The notes: generated from the sequence alone by a model not told the origin. A DNA stretch of 64,000 bases from Bilifractor sp002394235 (GCF_052118845.1 NZ_JBQKGJ010000005.1:62001-126000), one strand, 5' to 3'; numbered from the stretch's first letter, positions 50,401 to 59,240 are shown. Made by a program: numbers and translations.

Positions 50401-50442
50401 CCGCCGCACGTTTCGCGTAAACGAAAGTGCGGCGGTTTTTTT
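50401..50442 (+). terminator. Terminator of groESL
   Basis: CCGCCGCAC (50401-50409) pairs with GTGCGGCGG (50427-50435), with inner GTTTCG/CGAAA pairing, then T7. The T-tract is the first part of R2 copy 5. Confidence 0.9.
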
Positions 50443-50535
50443 ACGCGAACAGTGAGCCGCAGCCGAATGCGAAGTATTCGTGTGCGGCGAGCGTCGCGAT
50501 AGCGAGATAAAACTCGCGCAGCGTGTTTTATCTCG
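50441..50535. repeat. R2 repeat, copy 5
   Basis: 95-bp full copy identical in the main to copy 1, beginning inside the groEL terminator T-run. A separate hairpin ACGAGGGGG/CCCCCTCGT follows at 50541-50565, between the R2 copy and the convergent regulator gene. Confidence 0.9.
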
Positions 50536-50595
50536 CTATGACGAGGGGGAAAATCACCCCCTCGTGTTCGATCGGGTTATTGGCTTTTTTTCGCG

Positions 50596-51663
50596 TTATT
50601 TCTGCGTATTCTTCAGATAGTTATTGACCATCATGGCAATTTTAAAGGTCATCGCCTCATCAAAACGACGGATATCGAGGCCGGTCGTTTTCTGGAGTTT
50701 TTCAATGCGGTACACAAGGGTGTTGCGGTGGATATAGAGCTGACGCGCAGTCTCCGAGATGTTAAGGTTATTGTCAAAGAACTGCCGGATTGTTGTCAGG
50801 GTTTCTTCATCAAGCTCTGCAAAAACATCATGATCAAAGGTTTCGCGAAGAAACAGCTCGCAGAGGGAGTGAGGAAGCTGGAAGATCAGCCGTCCGATGC
50901 CGAGATTGCCGTAGGAGATCACATGAAGATCCGGGTAGAAGATTCGTCCCACATCGATAGCAAGCTGTGCCTCCTTATAGGACTGCGACAGGTGATCGAG
51001 GAGGTTGGTGGGAAGGCCGTAGGCAACCCTTACCTGAATCATCGCCTCGGCGTTCAGCATGTCAGAAAGCGTATGTGCGGTCTTTGCGGCGTCATCCGGA
51101 CCTGTGATTTCGGAAACGACTGCTATATGGGTGGCATCGACAATGGTCAGGAATTCGTTGCCGGTGGAGGCGTACATGGCCTTCAGCGTCTGGAGGGCAA
51201 GATCCGTGTCCTTCTCGCTTGTCTCAGTCAGATATACAATCCGGTTCACATCTTCGCGGATTTTCAGCTTTTTTGCCTCGGAATGAATATCAGGGGCAAG
51301 CAGATTATCAAGAAGAACATTCTGTATGAAGTGATTTCTATCCATCCGCTCATGTGAAAAAGAAAGAAGATTCTGTAATTCGCTGACCGCGATTCTGCCG
51401 GTGATTTCCGGGCTCTGCCCTCCCGCCGCAGCAAGATAGTACACGGGCATATCATCGTCATAGACCTTCAGGTAGGTGGTGCCGCCGATTGTCATGCTGT
51501 CTGCGGCTGAACGGATCAGTTCACGGACGGAAGTGTCCTCCTCTTCACCGGAAGCTGTATCTCCGGTGATTCTGCTTCCGTTTTTGCCATAAAGTGTGAG
51601 TTCGGTTCCGGTAATATCTTGAAGCTGCTGTATGGCTTTGCTTAAAATTCTACTGTTAATCAT
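50596..51663 (-). CDS. PucR/CdaR-type transcriptional regulator
   Basis: 355 residues. The C-terminal HTH is diagnostic: TIRQFFDNNLNISETARQLYIHRNTLVYRIEKLQKTTGLDIRRFDEAMTFKIAMM (in parts), as in PucR and CdaR. The N-terminal part (ITGTELTLYGKNGSRI...GGQSPEITGRIAVSEL) looks like a small-molecule sensing domain, and the middle like a GGDEF-related CdaR region. Effector unknown. It lies downstream of and in the same direction as ugpC, a pair common in Lachnospiraceae, which suggests control of sugar uptake. AAGGGG precedes the start on the minus strand. Confidence 0.85.
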   Translation of the reverse strand: MINSRILSKAIQQLQDITGTELTLYGKNGSRITGDTASGEEEDTSVRELIRSAADSMTIGGTTYLKVYDDDMPVYYLAAAGGQSPEITGRIAVSELQNLLSFSHERMDRNHFIQNVLLDNLLAPDIHSEAKKLKIREDVNRIVYLTETSEKDTDLALQTLKAMYASTGNEFLTIVDATHIAVVSEITGPDDAAKTAHTLSDMLNAEAMIQVRVAYGLPTNLLDHLSQSYKEAQLAIDVGRIFYPDLHVISYGNLGIGRLIFQLPHSLCELFLRETFDHDVFAELDEETLTTIRQFFDNNLNISETARQLYIHRNTLVYRIEKLQKTTGLDIRRFDEAMTFKIAMMVNNYLKNTQK

Positions 51664-51938
51664 AAAGACCCCTTCTCGTGAAATGCAATCCTTTGAGATT
51701 CAATTTAAGTGATTCTATTTAAAATTTTATTGAAGATTCTATTATCCGTTCTATTCTCAGATTCGCTTGGATTTTATTATGACGATTTATCAAATCCTGT
51801 TCATTGCCTCCGGTTTCGCACAGAGCTTCAGAGACCGGAAGACTTCTGTATACTGTTTATTTTAGAATAATAACTTTTTCGAATCAAGTAGATGAACGGT
51901 ATGTCAGACAGAAAAAATCCCTGCAGCTGCAAAAGAAA

Positions 51939-51970
51939 GCACTCCGCAGAGGTGAATCTGCGGAGTGCTC
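51939..51970 (-). terminator. Terminator of ugpC
   Basis: AGCACTCCGCAGA (51939-51951) pairs with TCTGCGGAGTGCT (51958-51970). On the minus strand it is followed by a T-rich stretch. The 51664-51938 part of this gap is AT-rich with repeated GATTCTAT words, probably the regulator's promoter region. Confidence 0.75.
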
Positions 51971-52002
51971 TTGTGTCAGATATTCTGATCAGTAATATGG
52001 AA

Positions 52003-53115
52003 TCAATGAACGATGGCAAGTTCGGTCTCTTTGTCGAATACATGAAGCTTTTCCATGTCGATCGCAAATTTAACCTCAGAACCTGTTCTCGCCGGTGTCT
52101 TCGGATTTACACGAGCCGTCATAGCTGTGTTGTCATAATCGAAGTACAGGAATACTTCCGCGCCGAGAAGCTCATATACGTTGATCTTTGCGGAGAATAC
52201 TTCACCCGGATTCTTTGCGATGACTTCCGGATCGTCAGACAGATGCTCAGGACGGATACCTGCAACAACGGTCTTTCCTACGTAGCCTTTCTCCTTGAGG
52301 ACTTTGCCCTTCTTCTCCGGAAGAGTAAATCTCTGACCTGCGAAATTCAGCTGGATAGTTCCGGCCTTCTCCTCGACAACTGCATCAAGGAAGTTCATCT
52401 GCGGAGAACCGATGAATCCGGCAACAAAGAGATTGCAAGGCTCATCGTAGAGAACCTGAGGAGTATCAACCTGCTGAACGACGCCTTCCTTCATAACAAC
52501 GATTCTGGTACCAAGGGTCATAGCCTCGGTCTGGTCATGGGTTACATAGATGATGGTTGCGCCCAGTCTGTCGTGCAGCTTTGCAATCTCGGTTCTCATC
52601 TGAACACGGAGCTTTGCATCCAGGTTGGAGAGCGGCTCATCCATCAGGAAGACACGGGGATTACGAACGATAGCACGTCCCATGGCTACACGCTGTCTCT
52701 GACCACCGGACAGAGCCTTCGGCTTACGGTCCAGCAGATGCTCCAGATCAAGGATCTTGGCTGCGTCTCTGACCTTCTTGTCGATCTCATCCTTCGGAAC
52801 CTTACGAAGCTTAAGTCCGAAAGCCATGTTGTCGTAAACGGTCATATGCGGATAGAGAGCATAGTTCTGGAAAACCATGGCGATATCGCGGTCCTTCGGA
52901 TCTACATCGTTCATGACCTTGTCGCCGATTTTCAATGTGCCGGAGGTGATGTCCTCAAGGCCGGCGATCATACGAAGGGTAGTGGATTTTCCGCATCCAG
53001 AAGGTCCTACAAAAATGATGAATTCCTTATCTGCGATATCAAGATTGAAATCCTTAACAGCTTCAAAGCCGTTGGGATACTTTTTTCCGATGTGCTCCAG
53101 ACTCAAACTAGACAT
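52003..53115 (-). CDS. Sugar ABC transporter ATPase (UgpC/MsmX type)
   Basis: 370-residue ATPase energising carbohydrate ABC importers. Walker A GPSGCGKSTT, Q-loop FQNYALYPHMTV, signature LSGGQRQRVAMGRAIVR, Walker B VFLMDEPLSNLD, H-loop VTHDQTEAM, and a C-terminal TOBE-like regulatory domain (VVAGIRPEHLSDDPE). No permease or binding-protein gene is nearby, so it is probably a shared multi-transporter ATPase like Bacillus MsmX. AAGGAGGAC precedes the start. Confidence 0.94.
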   Translation of the reverse strand: MSSLSLEHIGKKYPNGFEAVKDFNLDIADKEFIIFVGPSGCGKSTTLRMIAGLEDITSGTLKIGDKVMNDVDPKDRDIAMVFQNYALYPHMTVYDNMAFGLKLRKVPKDEIDKKVRDAAKILDLEHLLDRKPKALSGGQRQRVAMGRAIVRNPRVFLMDEPLSNLDAKLRVQMRTEIAKLHDRLGATIIYVTHDQTEAMTLGTRIVVMKEGVVQQVDTPQVLYDEPCNLFVAGFIGSPQMNFLDAVVEEKAGTIQLNFAGQRFTLPEKKGKVLKEKGYVGKTVVAGIRPEHLSDDPEVIAKNPGEVFSAKINVYELLGAEVFLYFDYDNTAMTARVNPKTPARTGSEVKFAIDMEKLHVFDKETELAIVH

Positions 53116-53631
53116 TGTCCTGTCCTCCTTAAATAAAATGAATCTCTGAATTTCTGATAATAAGGATTGCTGTTCTGCGGTGCGCGGCTGCTGTTCAGAG
53201 AAAACTCTGCGAGACGTCTGTCGCTGTCCGGAGAGACAACAAAATGTGAACGGTTTTTATTTACGATCAGTAGTATACGTGAAAGGCTTTTTTTTTGCTA
53301 CGGTATTGTCAACAATTATTTGGGGCAGGTTTCGTCGTATTGGGTATTGAATTGACGGAACCTTCGTCAGAGTGACGAGAATACATGCACTTTCTTGTGC
53401 AATTTATCAATAAGGACCGATGACGCTAGAAATTATGAAGGATGGGGAAATCAGAATCCGCAGATGTCAGGGGATATGGTATAATAAAAAACATCTGTGT
53501 ATCAGAAACTTGAGATACGAAATATTACGAAAACTTAACGAATTTGAAACATATTCATCCGATTTTTAGATAGTATTTCCGATATAATTATTGTTTGGGT
53601 AAACGTGAAGGGGAAGGAGAACGACGAGGTT
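53116..53631. other. Divergent intergenic region ugpC / acylation locus
   Basis: No gene. TGTGAACGGTTTTT at 53245-53258 resembles half of a CcpA cre site (weak). CAGATGT (53461-53467) and ACATCTG (53491-53497) form an inverted repeat around TATAAT (53480-53485). TTGAAA (53545-53550), 17 bases, TAGATA (53568-53573) is a candidate promoter for the downstream locus. Confidence 0.4.
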
Positions 53632-54573
53632 ATGAATTTACGCGGAAACGGGAGATTCCGTTCCAGACGTTTTGTGATTGCGGCAGTCATTGCCATCGGC
53701 GTTGCAGCCGCGATTATTGCGGCTGCAGTCGGCGGCGGACGCAGTAAGAAAACCGCAGAGATCAAAGAGGGAGTGGCGTTTCTGAAAGCGCAGGAAAGCA
53801 AGGACCCGAAAACGGTGGAGCAGATTCTGACCGAGCAGAAGAAGGCGAAAATGCAGGCGGAACGTGCCGAGATGCAGAAGAAGCTGGAGGATGGAACCAT
53901 CGATGTGTGGAGTCTGTTCGGAGATTCTGTGATTATGGGGGATTCCAGAGCGGTCGGCTTCTACACCTTTGAGTTTCTTCCCCAGTCCCGCGTTCTGGCG
54001 GATGCCGGAAATACCATTGCCAATATTAAAGATCATGAGGATGAGCTGGTGCAGCTGAACCCGGCGAATCTGTTCCTCTGCTATGGCCTGAATGATATTT
54101 CTATCGGACTCTGGAGCACAAAGGAAGACTATGTAAAGGATTACGCTTCGATACTGGATGAGCTGCATAAGAAGCTGCCGAATACGTCCATTTTTGTCAA
54201 TTCCATCATTCCGGCACAGCAGCCCGCAATTGATTCTACCCCAGCGTGGGGTAATATTCCGGAATGGAGTGACGCAGTCCACCAGATGGTAAAGGAAAAA
54301 GGATTCGGCTGGGTTGATGTCGATGGTCTGGTGAGTGAGCATCAGGATTTGTATGATCCGGATTCGATTCATGTCCAGCGGGATTTTTATCCGCTGTGGG
54401 CGACACAGATGATGCTGAGTGTCTATGATGAGCAGCAGGCGCAGGGAGACGGATCGGAGGATGTGGTATCTTCCTCGGATGACGATGCAGCGGTTTCGTC
54501 AGAGAGTATCGTCTCTGCGTCTTCAGAGAATGTAGCTTCTTCTTCGGGAAAAAGCAGCAGTACTTCTTCGTGA
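53632..54573 (+). CDS. Membrane-anchored SGNH/GDSL hydrolase
   Basis: 313 residues. Basic N-terminus and one membrane helix (about 13-37), then a coiled segment and an external SGNH domain: GDSVIMGDSRAVGFY (Ser nucleophile in GDSR), LFLCYGLNDI (Asn) and the catalytic pair in DPDSIHVQ (Asp, His). The tail is Ser-rich. Such enzymes transfer or remove acyl groups on surface glycans, consistent with the MBOAT and DHHW genes downstream. ATG 53632 has GAGG close by; GTG 53605 in frame with GGGGAAGG nearby cannot be excluded. Confidence 0.8.
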   Translation: MNLRGNGRFRSRRFVIAAVIAIGVAAAIIAAAVGGGRSKKTAEIKEGVAFLKAQESKDPKTVEQILTEQKKAKMQAERAEMQKKLEDGTIDVWSLFGDSVIMGDSRAVGFYTFEFLPQSRVLADAGNTIANIKDHEDELVQLNPANLFLCYGLNDISIGLWSTKEDYVKDYASILDELHKKLPNTSIFVNSIIPAQQPAIDSTPAWGNIPEWSDAVHQMVKEKGFGWVDVDGLVSEHQDLYDPDSIHVQRDFYPLWATQMMLSVYDEQQAQGDGSEDVVSSSDDDAAVSSESIVSASSENVASSSGKSSSTSS

Positions 54574-54702
54574 AGCCGGAAAAACAGCCTGGCAGAACGT
54601 AGACGGTTGTGGTGCAGGTAGTTCTGGTTCTTACAGCCCTGATCTCGGCTCAGCTGACTTTACAAAATGCATTCAGACAAGAAATTCCGATATGGGATTC
54701 AT

Positions 54703-54741
54703 ATAAGGGATTCAGTATAGAAGATAAGGGATTCAGTATAG
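54703..54741 (+). repeat. 18-bp direct repeat at the DUF4358 gene start
   Basis: ATAAGGGATTCAGTATAG at 54703-54720 and 54724-54741 (21-bp period). Each copy contains a potential ribosome site AAGGG; the second is the one before ATG 54744. Confidence 0.85.
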
Positions 54742-54743
54742 GT

Positions 54744-55235
54744 ATGAAGACAAAAAGTATAAGGCTGACAGCTCTGGAAATTGTCAAATGGATTCTTGTG
54801 GTATTGATCGTTGTATTTCTGGTTCACAGCTTTACGGGAAACCGGATCAGCAAGGCTGATTTTGATACGGTGTGGGATGCGGTGACAGCGGATGCGGATA
54901 TGTCTAAGATGCAGGAGGGATCCAACCAGATGATCCGCCGGCTGTACGGACTTGATCCGGCCCGGTTTGACGGCATACGGCTTTATTATCCAAAGACAAA
55001 CATGGGAGCGGAGGAAATTCTCCTGGTCAGGCTGAAGGATACGGGCGATCAGGAAATGGTGAGGAGTGCTATGGAGTCCAGAAAAAAGACACAGATGAAC
55101 AATTTTAACGGCTACGGAACGTATCAATATGCCATGCTTGAGAAAAGCATCATTTCTATCCGGGGAAATTATGCACTGTTTGTTTCTGCGGATAAGGCGG
55201 GAGAGATCGGGCAGGAATTTGAGAACGCTCTGTAA
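54744..55235 (+). CDS. DUF4358 family membrane-anchored protein
   Basis: 163 residues: a membrane helix at about 10-29 (LEIVKWILVVLIVVFLVHSF) and an external alpha/beta domain, RLYGLDPARFDGIRLYYPKTNMGAEEILLVRLKD, typical of DUF4358, a small family often found beside MBOAT/DHHW genes in Clostridia. Role unknown, probably part of the acylation complex. ATG 54744 is weakly supported by AAGGG 13 bases upstream; the frame is open from 54609. Ends 15 bases before the MBOAT gene. Confidence 0.75.
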   Translation: MKTKSIRLTALEIVKWILVVLIVVFLVHSFTGNRISKADFDTVWDAVTADADMSKMQEGSNQMIRRLYGLDPARFDGIRLYYPKTNMGAEEILLVRLKDTGDQEMVRSAMESRKKTQMNNFNGYGTYQYAMLEKSIISIRGNYALFVSADKAGEIGQEFENAL

Positions 55236-55250
55236 GGGGGAGACCGTGAT

Positions 55251-56615
55251 ATGACATTCAGCACACTAAGTTTTATTTTCTTATTCCTGCCGGTTTCGCT
55301 TCTTGTATATCATCTGATACCGGCAGAGAAAAGTATCTGGCGCAAGGCAGCGCTTCTGATTTTCAGCGTTCTGTTTTATGTGTGGGGAGATGCTCCGAGC
55401 GTTTTGGTTCTCGTGATATCGGTGCTGTTCAATTATATCTCTGGACAGCAGATCCGAATGCTGTCCGCGGATGCAGGGAACGGGCTGCGGCGTAAGGTGA
55501 CTGTCATTGTCGCGGTAGTTGTGGATGTCGCGGTACTGGGCATTTTCAAGTACAGCAGGCTTGCTCTTCCCGTGGGAATGTCTTTCTATACTTTTTCTGC
55601 GCTCTCGTATGTTTTCGACATTTATTACGGAAGGGTAGAGGATGACGGGAACATCCTGAATGAGATGCTTTATATCCTGTTCTTCCCTAAGCTCATCTCC
55701 GGTCCGATTATGCAGTACAAGGATTTCCGGGAACAGCTTGTGCAGAAAACGGCAAAAAACAGATATTTTACATCCGGTATGCATCTGTTTATCATCGGCC
55801 TGTTTAAGAAGGTGCTGATTGCGGACAATCTGAGCACCGCTTTTCATCAGATCAGCAGCCTGAGTCAGATGGCCGGCCTGACGGCATGGCTGGGCATGAT
55901 TTTCTATTCTCTGGAGCTTTACTTTGACTTCAGCGGATATTCCGATATGGCGATCGGCCTTGCAGGGATGTTCGGCTTTCGGATAGAGAAGAACTTCAAT
56001 TATCCATATCTGTCAGACGGAGTGACGGATTTCTGGAGAAGATGGCATATATCGCTTGGCGCCTGGTTTCGCGATTACGTCTATATTCCGATGGGAGGAA
56101 ACCGCTGTTCCCGTGAGAAACAGTTCCGCAATCTCGCGGTTGTCTGGATTCTGACCGGACTCTGGCATGGAAATACTCTGAATTTCCTCTTCTGGGGTAT
56201 TTACCACGGCTTCTTTGTCATTCTGGAAAAATTTGCGATCGGCCAGAAACGGCTTCTGATCCCGAAGTGGCTTCGAATTCTTCTGACCGATCTGATTGCC
56301 TTCGTTGGGTGGATTTTTTTCTTCACTCCGTCGATCGGAGGGGCGTTCCACTATCTCGGACAGATGTTCGGAGCGGACGGGCTCGGTTTTGCAAATGGAG
56401 CCAGTGCCTATTACCTGACGAGCAATCTGGTTCTGCTGATCATTGCGTTGATCTGCTGCGGCCCGCTTCTGACAAGGCTTCATGACACTCTGGTATACAG
56501 GGGCAGAAAGAACATGATCTATCTGTCGGCTGCGCTTCATGTGGTGCTGCTGATTTTCTGCGTGGCAAATATGGTCGGGGCCACATATTCTACATTCCTG
56601 TATTTCAGGTTCTGA
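55251..56615 (+). CDS. MBOAT-family O-acyltransferase (DltB/AlgI-like)
   Basis: 454-residue polytopic membrane protein. Family marks: STLSFIFLFLPVSLLVYHLIP at the N-terminus, FFPKLISGPIMQYKDF, DFSGYSDMAIGLAGMFGF, and DFWRRWHISLGAWFRDYVYIPMGG (in parts) followed by WILTGLWHGNTLNFLFWGIYHG, where the catalytic His sits. It would pass an acyl group, commonly acetyl, across the membrane to a surface polymer. Its neighbours are the SGNH and DHHW proteins. GGGGAGA precedes ATG 55251. Confidence 0.92.
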   Translation: MTFSTLSFIFLFLPVSLLVYHLIPAEKSIWRKAALLIFSVLFYVWGDAPSVLVLVISVLFNYISGQQIRMLSADAGNGLRRKVTVIVAVVVDVAVLGIFKYSRLALPVGMSFYTFSALSYVFDIYYGRVEDDGNILNEMLYILFFPKLISGPIMQYKDFREQLVQKTAKNRYFTSGMHLFIIGLFKKVLIADNLSTAFHQISSLSQMAGLTAWLGMIFYSLELYFDFSGYSDMAIGLAGMFGFRIEKNFNYPYLSDGVTDFWRRWHISLGAWFRDYVYIPMGGNRCSREKQFRNLAVVWILTGLWHGNTLNFLFWGIYHGFFVILEKFAIGQKRLLIPKWLRILLTDLIAFVGWIFFFTPSIGGAFHYLGQMFGADGLGFANGASAYYLTSNLVLLIIALICCGPLLTRLHDTLVYRGRKNMIYLSAALHVVLLIFCVANMVGATYSTFLYFRF

Positions 56616-56627
56616 AAGGTGAAGATA

Positions 56628-58466
56628 ATGACGGATTACAGTGATAATAACAATAAGAAAGGTAACTCGTCGCCGATCTATCCGGATGATCTGCCGCTGC
56701 GTATGAAGACCAGGCCGGACAGTTCGAAACGAACTTCCGGAAGAGCGGAGGAGGAAAGAAGCAGGATGTCAGCCGGAGCGGCGGAGAGACAAGGAAACGC
56801 GGCAGGCGGCGGAAGAAGCAGGACGTCAGCCGGAGCGGCGGAGAGGCGCGGAAACGCGGCAGGCGGCAGAGGAAGCAGGGCATCAGCCGGAGCATCGGAG
56901 AGGCGCGGAAACGTGGCAGACGGCGGAAGAAGCAGGACGTCAGCCGGAGCGGCGGAGAGGCGCGGAAATGCGGCAGACGGCGGAAGAAGCAGGACGTCAG
57001 CCGGAGCGGCGGAGAGGCGCGGAAACGCGGCTGGCGGCAGGAAAAGCAGATATCGCGAGGCACTAAGGAAAGTTCCCGGTCTTGTGCCGAAGAAACCAAA
57101 ATTGCGGAAAGGGAAGAAAAAAGCATATTTCTACGATCTGCTCACCCGGATTTTTCTCGGAGCCGTCGCGGTTATTTTTGTCGTGAATCTCATTGTGCCG
57201 AGCAGAGAGTTTTCACCGGACGAGAACAGAAACCTTGCCCAGCTGCCGAAAATTTCGGCGGCATCCCTCGCTAACGGCGATTTCTTCCGTGATTTCAACA
57301 GCTATGAATCGGATCAATTTGTCGGCCGGGATATATGGATGAATATCCGTTCTCTGGGTACGATGATTCTGGGAAACCGGGAATCTGAGAATGTGTATTT
57401 CGGAAAAGACGGATATCTTCTGTCGAAGCCGGTCGTGCCGGACCAGAAAACAGTTAACGCGACAGAAAATGCCATCAATGATTTTTCCGGAAGACACAGT
57501 GATCTGAACATGAACCTTCTGATGATTCCGGATGCGGCAAGCATACTCACGGACAAGCTTCCCCGGAATGCTCCGGCAGAGGATCAGATCTCAGATATCC
57601 GCGGATTTGAGAATAGCCTGGACAGCAAAATACAGAGCATTGACGCCATCGGTGTGATGCAGAAGAATAAGGATCAGAAGATCTACTACAAGACAGACCA
57701 TCACTGGACCAGCCTGGGTGCTTATGAAGTCTTTCTGGGCGCCGCAAATCAGCTCGGGATTGACACACCGATCACAGATAACACGATTTACACGGTGTCG
57801 GATTCCTTCCAGGGCACTCTGGCGTCGAGAAGCGGGCGTCACATTTCGCGGGATTCAATTGAAATCTATCAGCCCGACGGAACAGATGTGGAGTATTACG
57901 TGACCTATCCTGACACGGGCGAGAAGAGCACATCCATGTTTATGAGTGACAAGCTGAAGGAAAAGGATCAGTATCAGGTGTTCTTCGGCGGAAATCATCC
58001 TGTGGTGGAGATTCGGACGACCGCCAACAATGGAAGAAATCTGCTGGTATTCAAGGACTCCTATGCGAACAGCTTCATGCAGTTTCTGTATCCGTATTTT
58101 CAGAGCATTATCATGGTGGACCCGAGATATTATTACGACGATATCGAGACTGCCATTACCTCTTACGGAATCACAGATGTGCTGTTCCTCTACAGCGCAG
58201 ACACTCTGCTGGCGGACACAAATCTTGCGGACACCTTAAATGCTTCTTCTGTATCTGACAGTGGAGCGGAAAACGGGGGCAGTGGAACGGAAAGTGTGAA
58301 CAGTTCCTCCGTGTCTTCATCCTCCTCTGAGACAGTCGGCAGCTCTTCCGCGGATCGTTTGCTGACCAGTACTTCTTCCAGCGAGGGAGACAATTCCGGT
58401 TCTGAAAATACCGTCAGTGCTTCTTCATCACAGAATACAGGGAGTGCTCCGGGCGCAGCCGGGTGA
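56628..58466 (+). CDS. DHHW-family (AlgX-like) membrane protein with N-terminal repeats
   Basis: 612 residues. Residues about 44-138 are five 19-residue Arg/Ala/Gly/Ser repeats (RSRTSAGAAERRGNAADGG type), basic and cytoplasmic. One membrane helix follows (about 168-190, IFLGAVAVIFVVNLIV), then the SGNH-like external domain: REFSPDENRNLAQLPKIS, the DHHW motif in YKTDHHWTSLGAY, and FKDSYANSFMQFL. The tail is Ser-rich. By analogy with AlgJ/AlgX it would pass acyl groups from the MBOAT protein to a polysaccharide. ATG 56628 follows AAAGG at 9 bases; GTG 56619 is an alternative. Confidence 0.85.
   Translation: MTDYSDNNNKKGNSSPIYPDDLPLRMKTRPDSSKRTSGRAEEERSRMSAGAAERQGNAAGGGRSRTSAGAAERRGNAAGGRGSRASAGASERRGNVADGGRSRTSAGAAERRGNAADGGRSRTSAGAAERRGNAAGGRKSRYREALRKVPGLVPKKPKLRKGKKKAYFYDLLTRIFLGAVAVIFVVNLIVPSREFSPDENRNLAQLPKISAASLANGDFFRDFNSYESDQFVGRDIWMNIRSLGTMILGNRESENVYFGKDGYLLSKPVVPDQKTVNATENAINDFSGRHSDLNMNLLMIPDAASILTDKLPRNAPAEDQISDIRGFENSLDSKIQSIDAIGVMQKNKDQKIYYKTDHHWTSLGAYEVFLGAANQLGIDTPITDNTIYTVSDSFQGTLASRSGRHISRDSIEIYQPDGTDVEYYVTYPDTGEKSTSMFMSDKLKEKDQYQVFFGGNHPVVEIRTTANNGRNLLVFKDSYANSFMQFLYPYFQSIIMVDPRYYYDDIETAITSYGITDVLFLYSADTLLADTNLADTLNASSVSDSGAENGGSGTESVNSSSVSSSSSETVGSSSADRLLTSTSSSEGDNSGSENTVSASSSQNTGSAPGAAG
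56757..57041 (+). repeat. 57-bp in-frame minisatellite, five units
   Basis: Units start at 56757, 56814, 56871, 56928 and 56985, each near AGAAGCAGGACGTCAGCCGG onward. All are in the DHHW gene frame, giving 19-residue repeats with few differences. Confidence 0.92.
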
Positions 58467-58484
58467 ATCCATGCTGACATTTAT

Positions 58485-58579
58485 TTACGCGAACAGTGAG
58501 CCGCAGGCGAATGCGAAGTATTCGTGTGCGGCGAGCGTCGCGATAGCGAGATAAAACTCGCGCAGCGTGTTTTATCTCG
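58485..58579. repeat. R2 repeat, copy 6
   Basis: Full 95-bp copy with CAGGCG in place of CAGCCG in the left hairpin. First of two head-to-tail copies after the DHHW gene. Confidence 0.9.
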
Positions 58580-58580
58580 T

Positions 58581-58675
58581 TTACGTGAACAGTGAGCCGC
58601 AGGCGAATGCGAAGTATTCGTGTGCGGCGAGCGTCGCGATAGCGGGATAAAACTCGCGCAGCGTGTTTTATCTCG
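58581..58675. repeat. R2 repeat, copy 7 (tandem with copy 6)
   Basis: Begins one base after copy 6, 96-bp period. Shares CAGGCG with copy 6 and differs at TTACGTG and GCGGGATAAAAC, so the two arose by local duplication. Ends about 50 bases before the next gene. Confidence 0.9.
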
Positions 58676-58733
58676 CTTCAAAAAATGCTATGATAATGGC
58701 ATCTGAGAATTCCAAAGTGACAGGAGAAAAGGT

Positions 58734-59234
58734 ATGAGTGATTTATTTAAGGAAAAACTGATTTCCGTACAGCCAACCATGAAGAACCGGTTCATTAAGG
58801 TTTTCTTTGTGTTGCTTACGATCCTGATGTTCGTTTCCGGAATTATGGTGCATCCTGCGTTTCTGCTTGCGGGATTTGGTATGATTCTGCTCGATATCTG
58901 GCTGATTCCCAGACAGAGCGTAGAATATGAGTACTCCTATGTAAACGGAGTGCTGGATATTGACAGGATTTTTTCCAAACAGTCGAGGAAGAAGGGCGCT
59001 TCCTATGACTTGAGTGAAGCAGAGGTTATCGCTCCGGTGGGGTCGGATCATCTCTCCGGTTTTAAAAATGTGAAGGTGGTTGATTATACATCGGGTACGC
59101 CGGAGGACGAGAAAAATGCCTGGGCGTTTGTGATCTCCTCAAAGCAGGAAAGACAGAAGGTTCTTATATCGCCGAGTGAAGACATGCTTAAGGATATGCG
59201 GATGCGGGCTCCGAGCCGTTTCTTCACAAATTGA
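58734..59234 (+). CDS. Small membrane protein, DUF6106-like
   Basis: 166 residues with two membrane helices at about 22-38 and 42-60 (IKVFFVLLTILMFVSGI, FLLAGFGMILLDIWLI), then a soluble domain VEYEYSYVNGVLDIDRIFSKQSRKKG...VIAPVGSDHLSGF resembling a PH-like beta fold. Similar proteins are annotated as DUF6106 in Clostridia; function is unknown. Ribosome site CAGGAG. Followed by a terminator with a doubled right arm. Confidence 0.75.
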   Translation: MSDLFKEKLISVQPTMKNRFIKVFFVLLTILMFVSGIMVHPAFLLAGFGMILLDIWLIPRQSVEYEYSYVNGVLDIDRIFSKQSRKKGASYDLSEAEVIAPVGSDHLSGFKNVKVVDYTSGTPEDEKNAWAFVISSKQERQKVLISPSEDMLKDMRMRAPSRFFTN

Positions 59235-59240
59235 GCGAAC

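Noticed and set aside
53245..53258. CcpA cre site upstream of ugpC
   Set aside because: Only one half of the palindrome matches; too weak to list as a separate site.
58481..58681. 66-codon minus-strand gene with repeats
   Set aside because: It is the reverse reading of two tandem R2 repeats.
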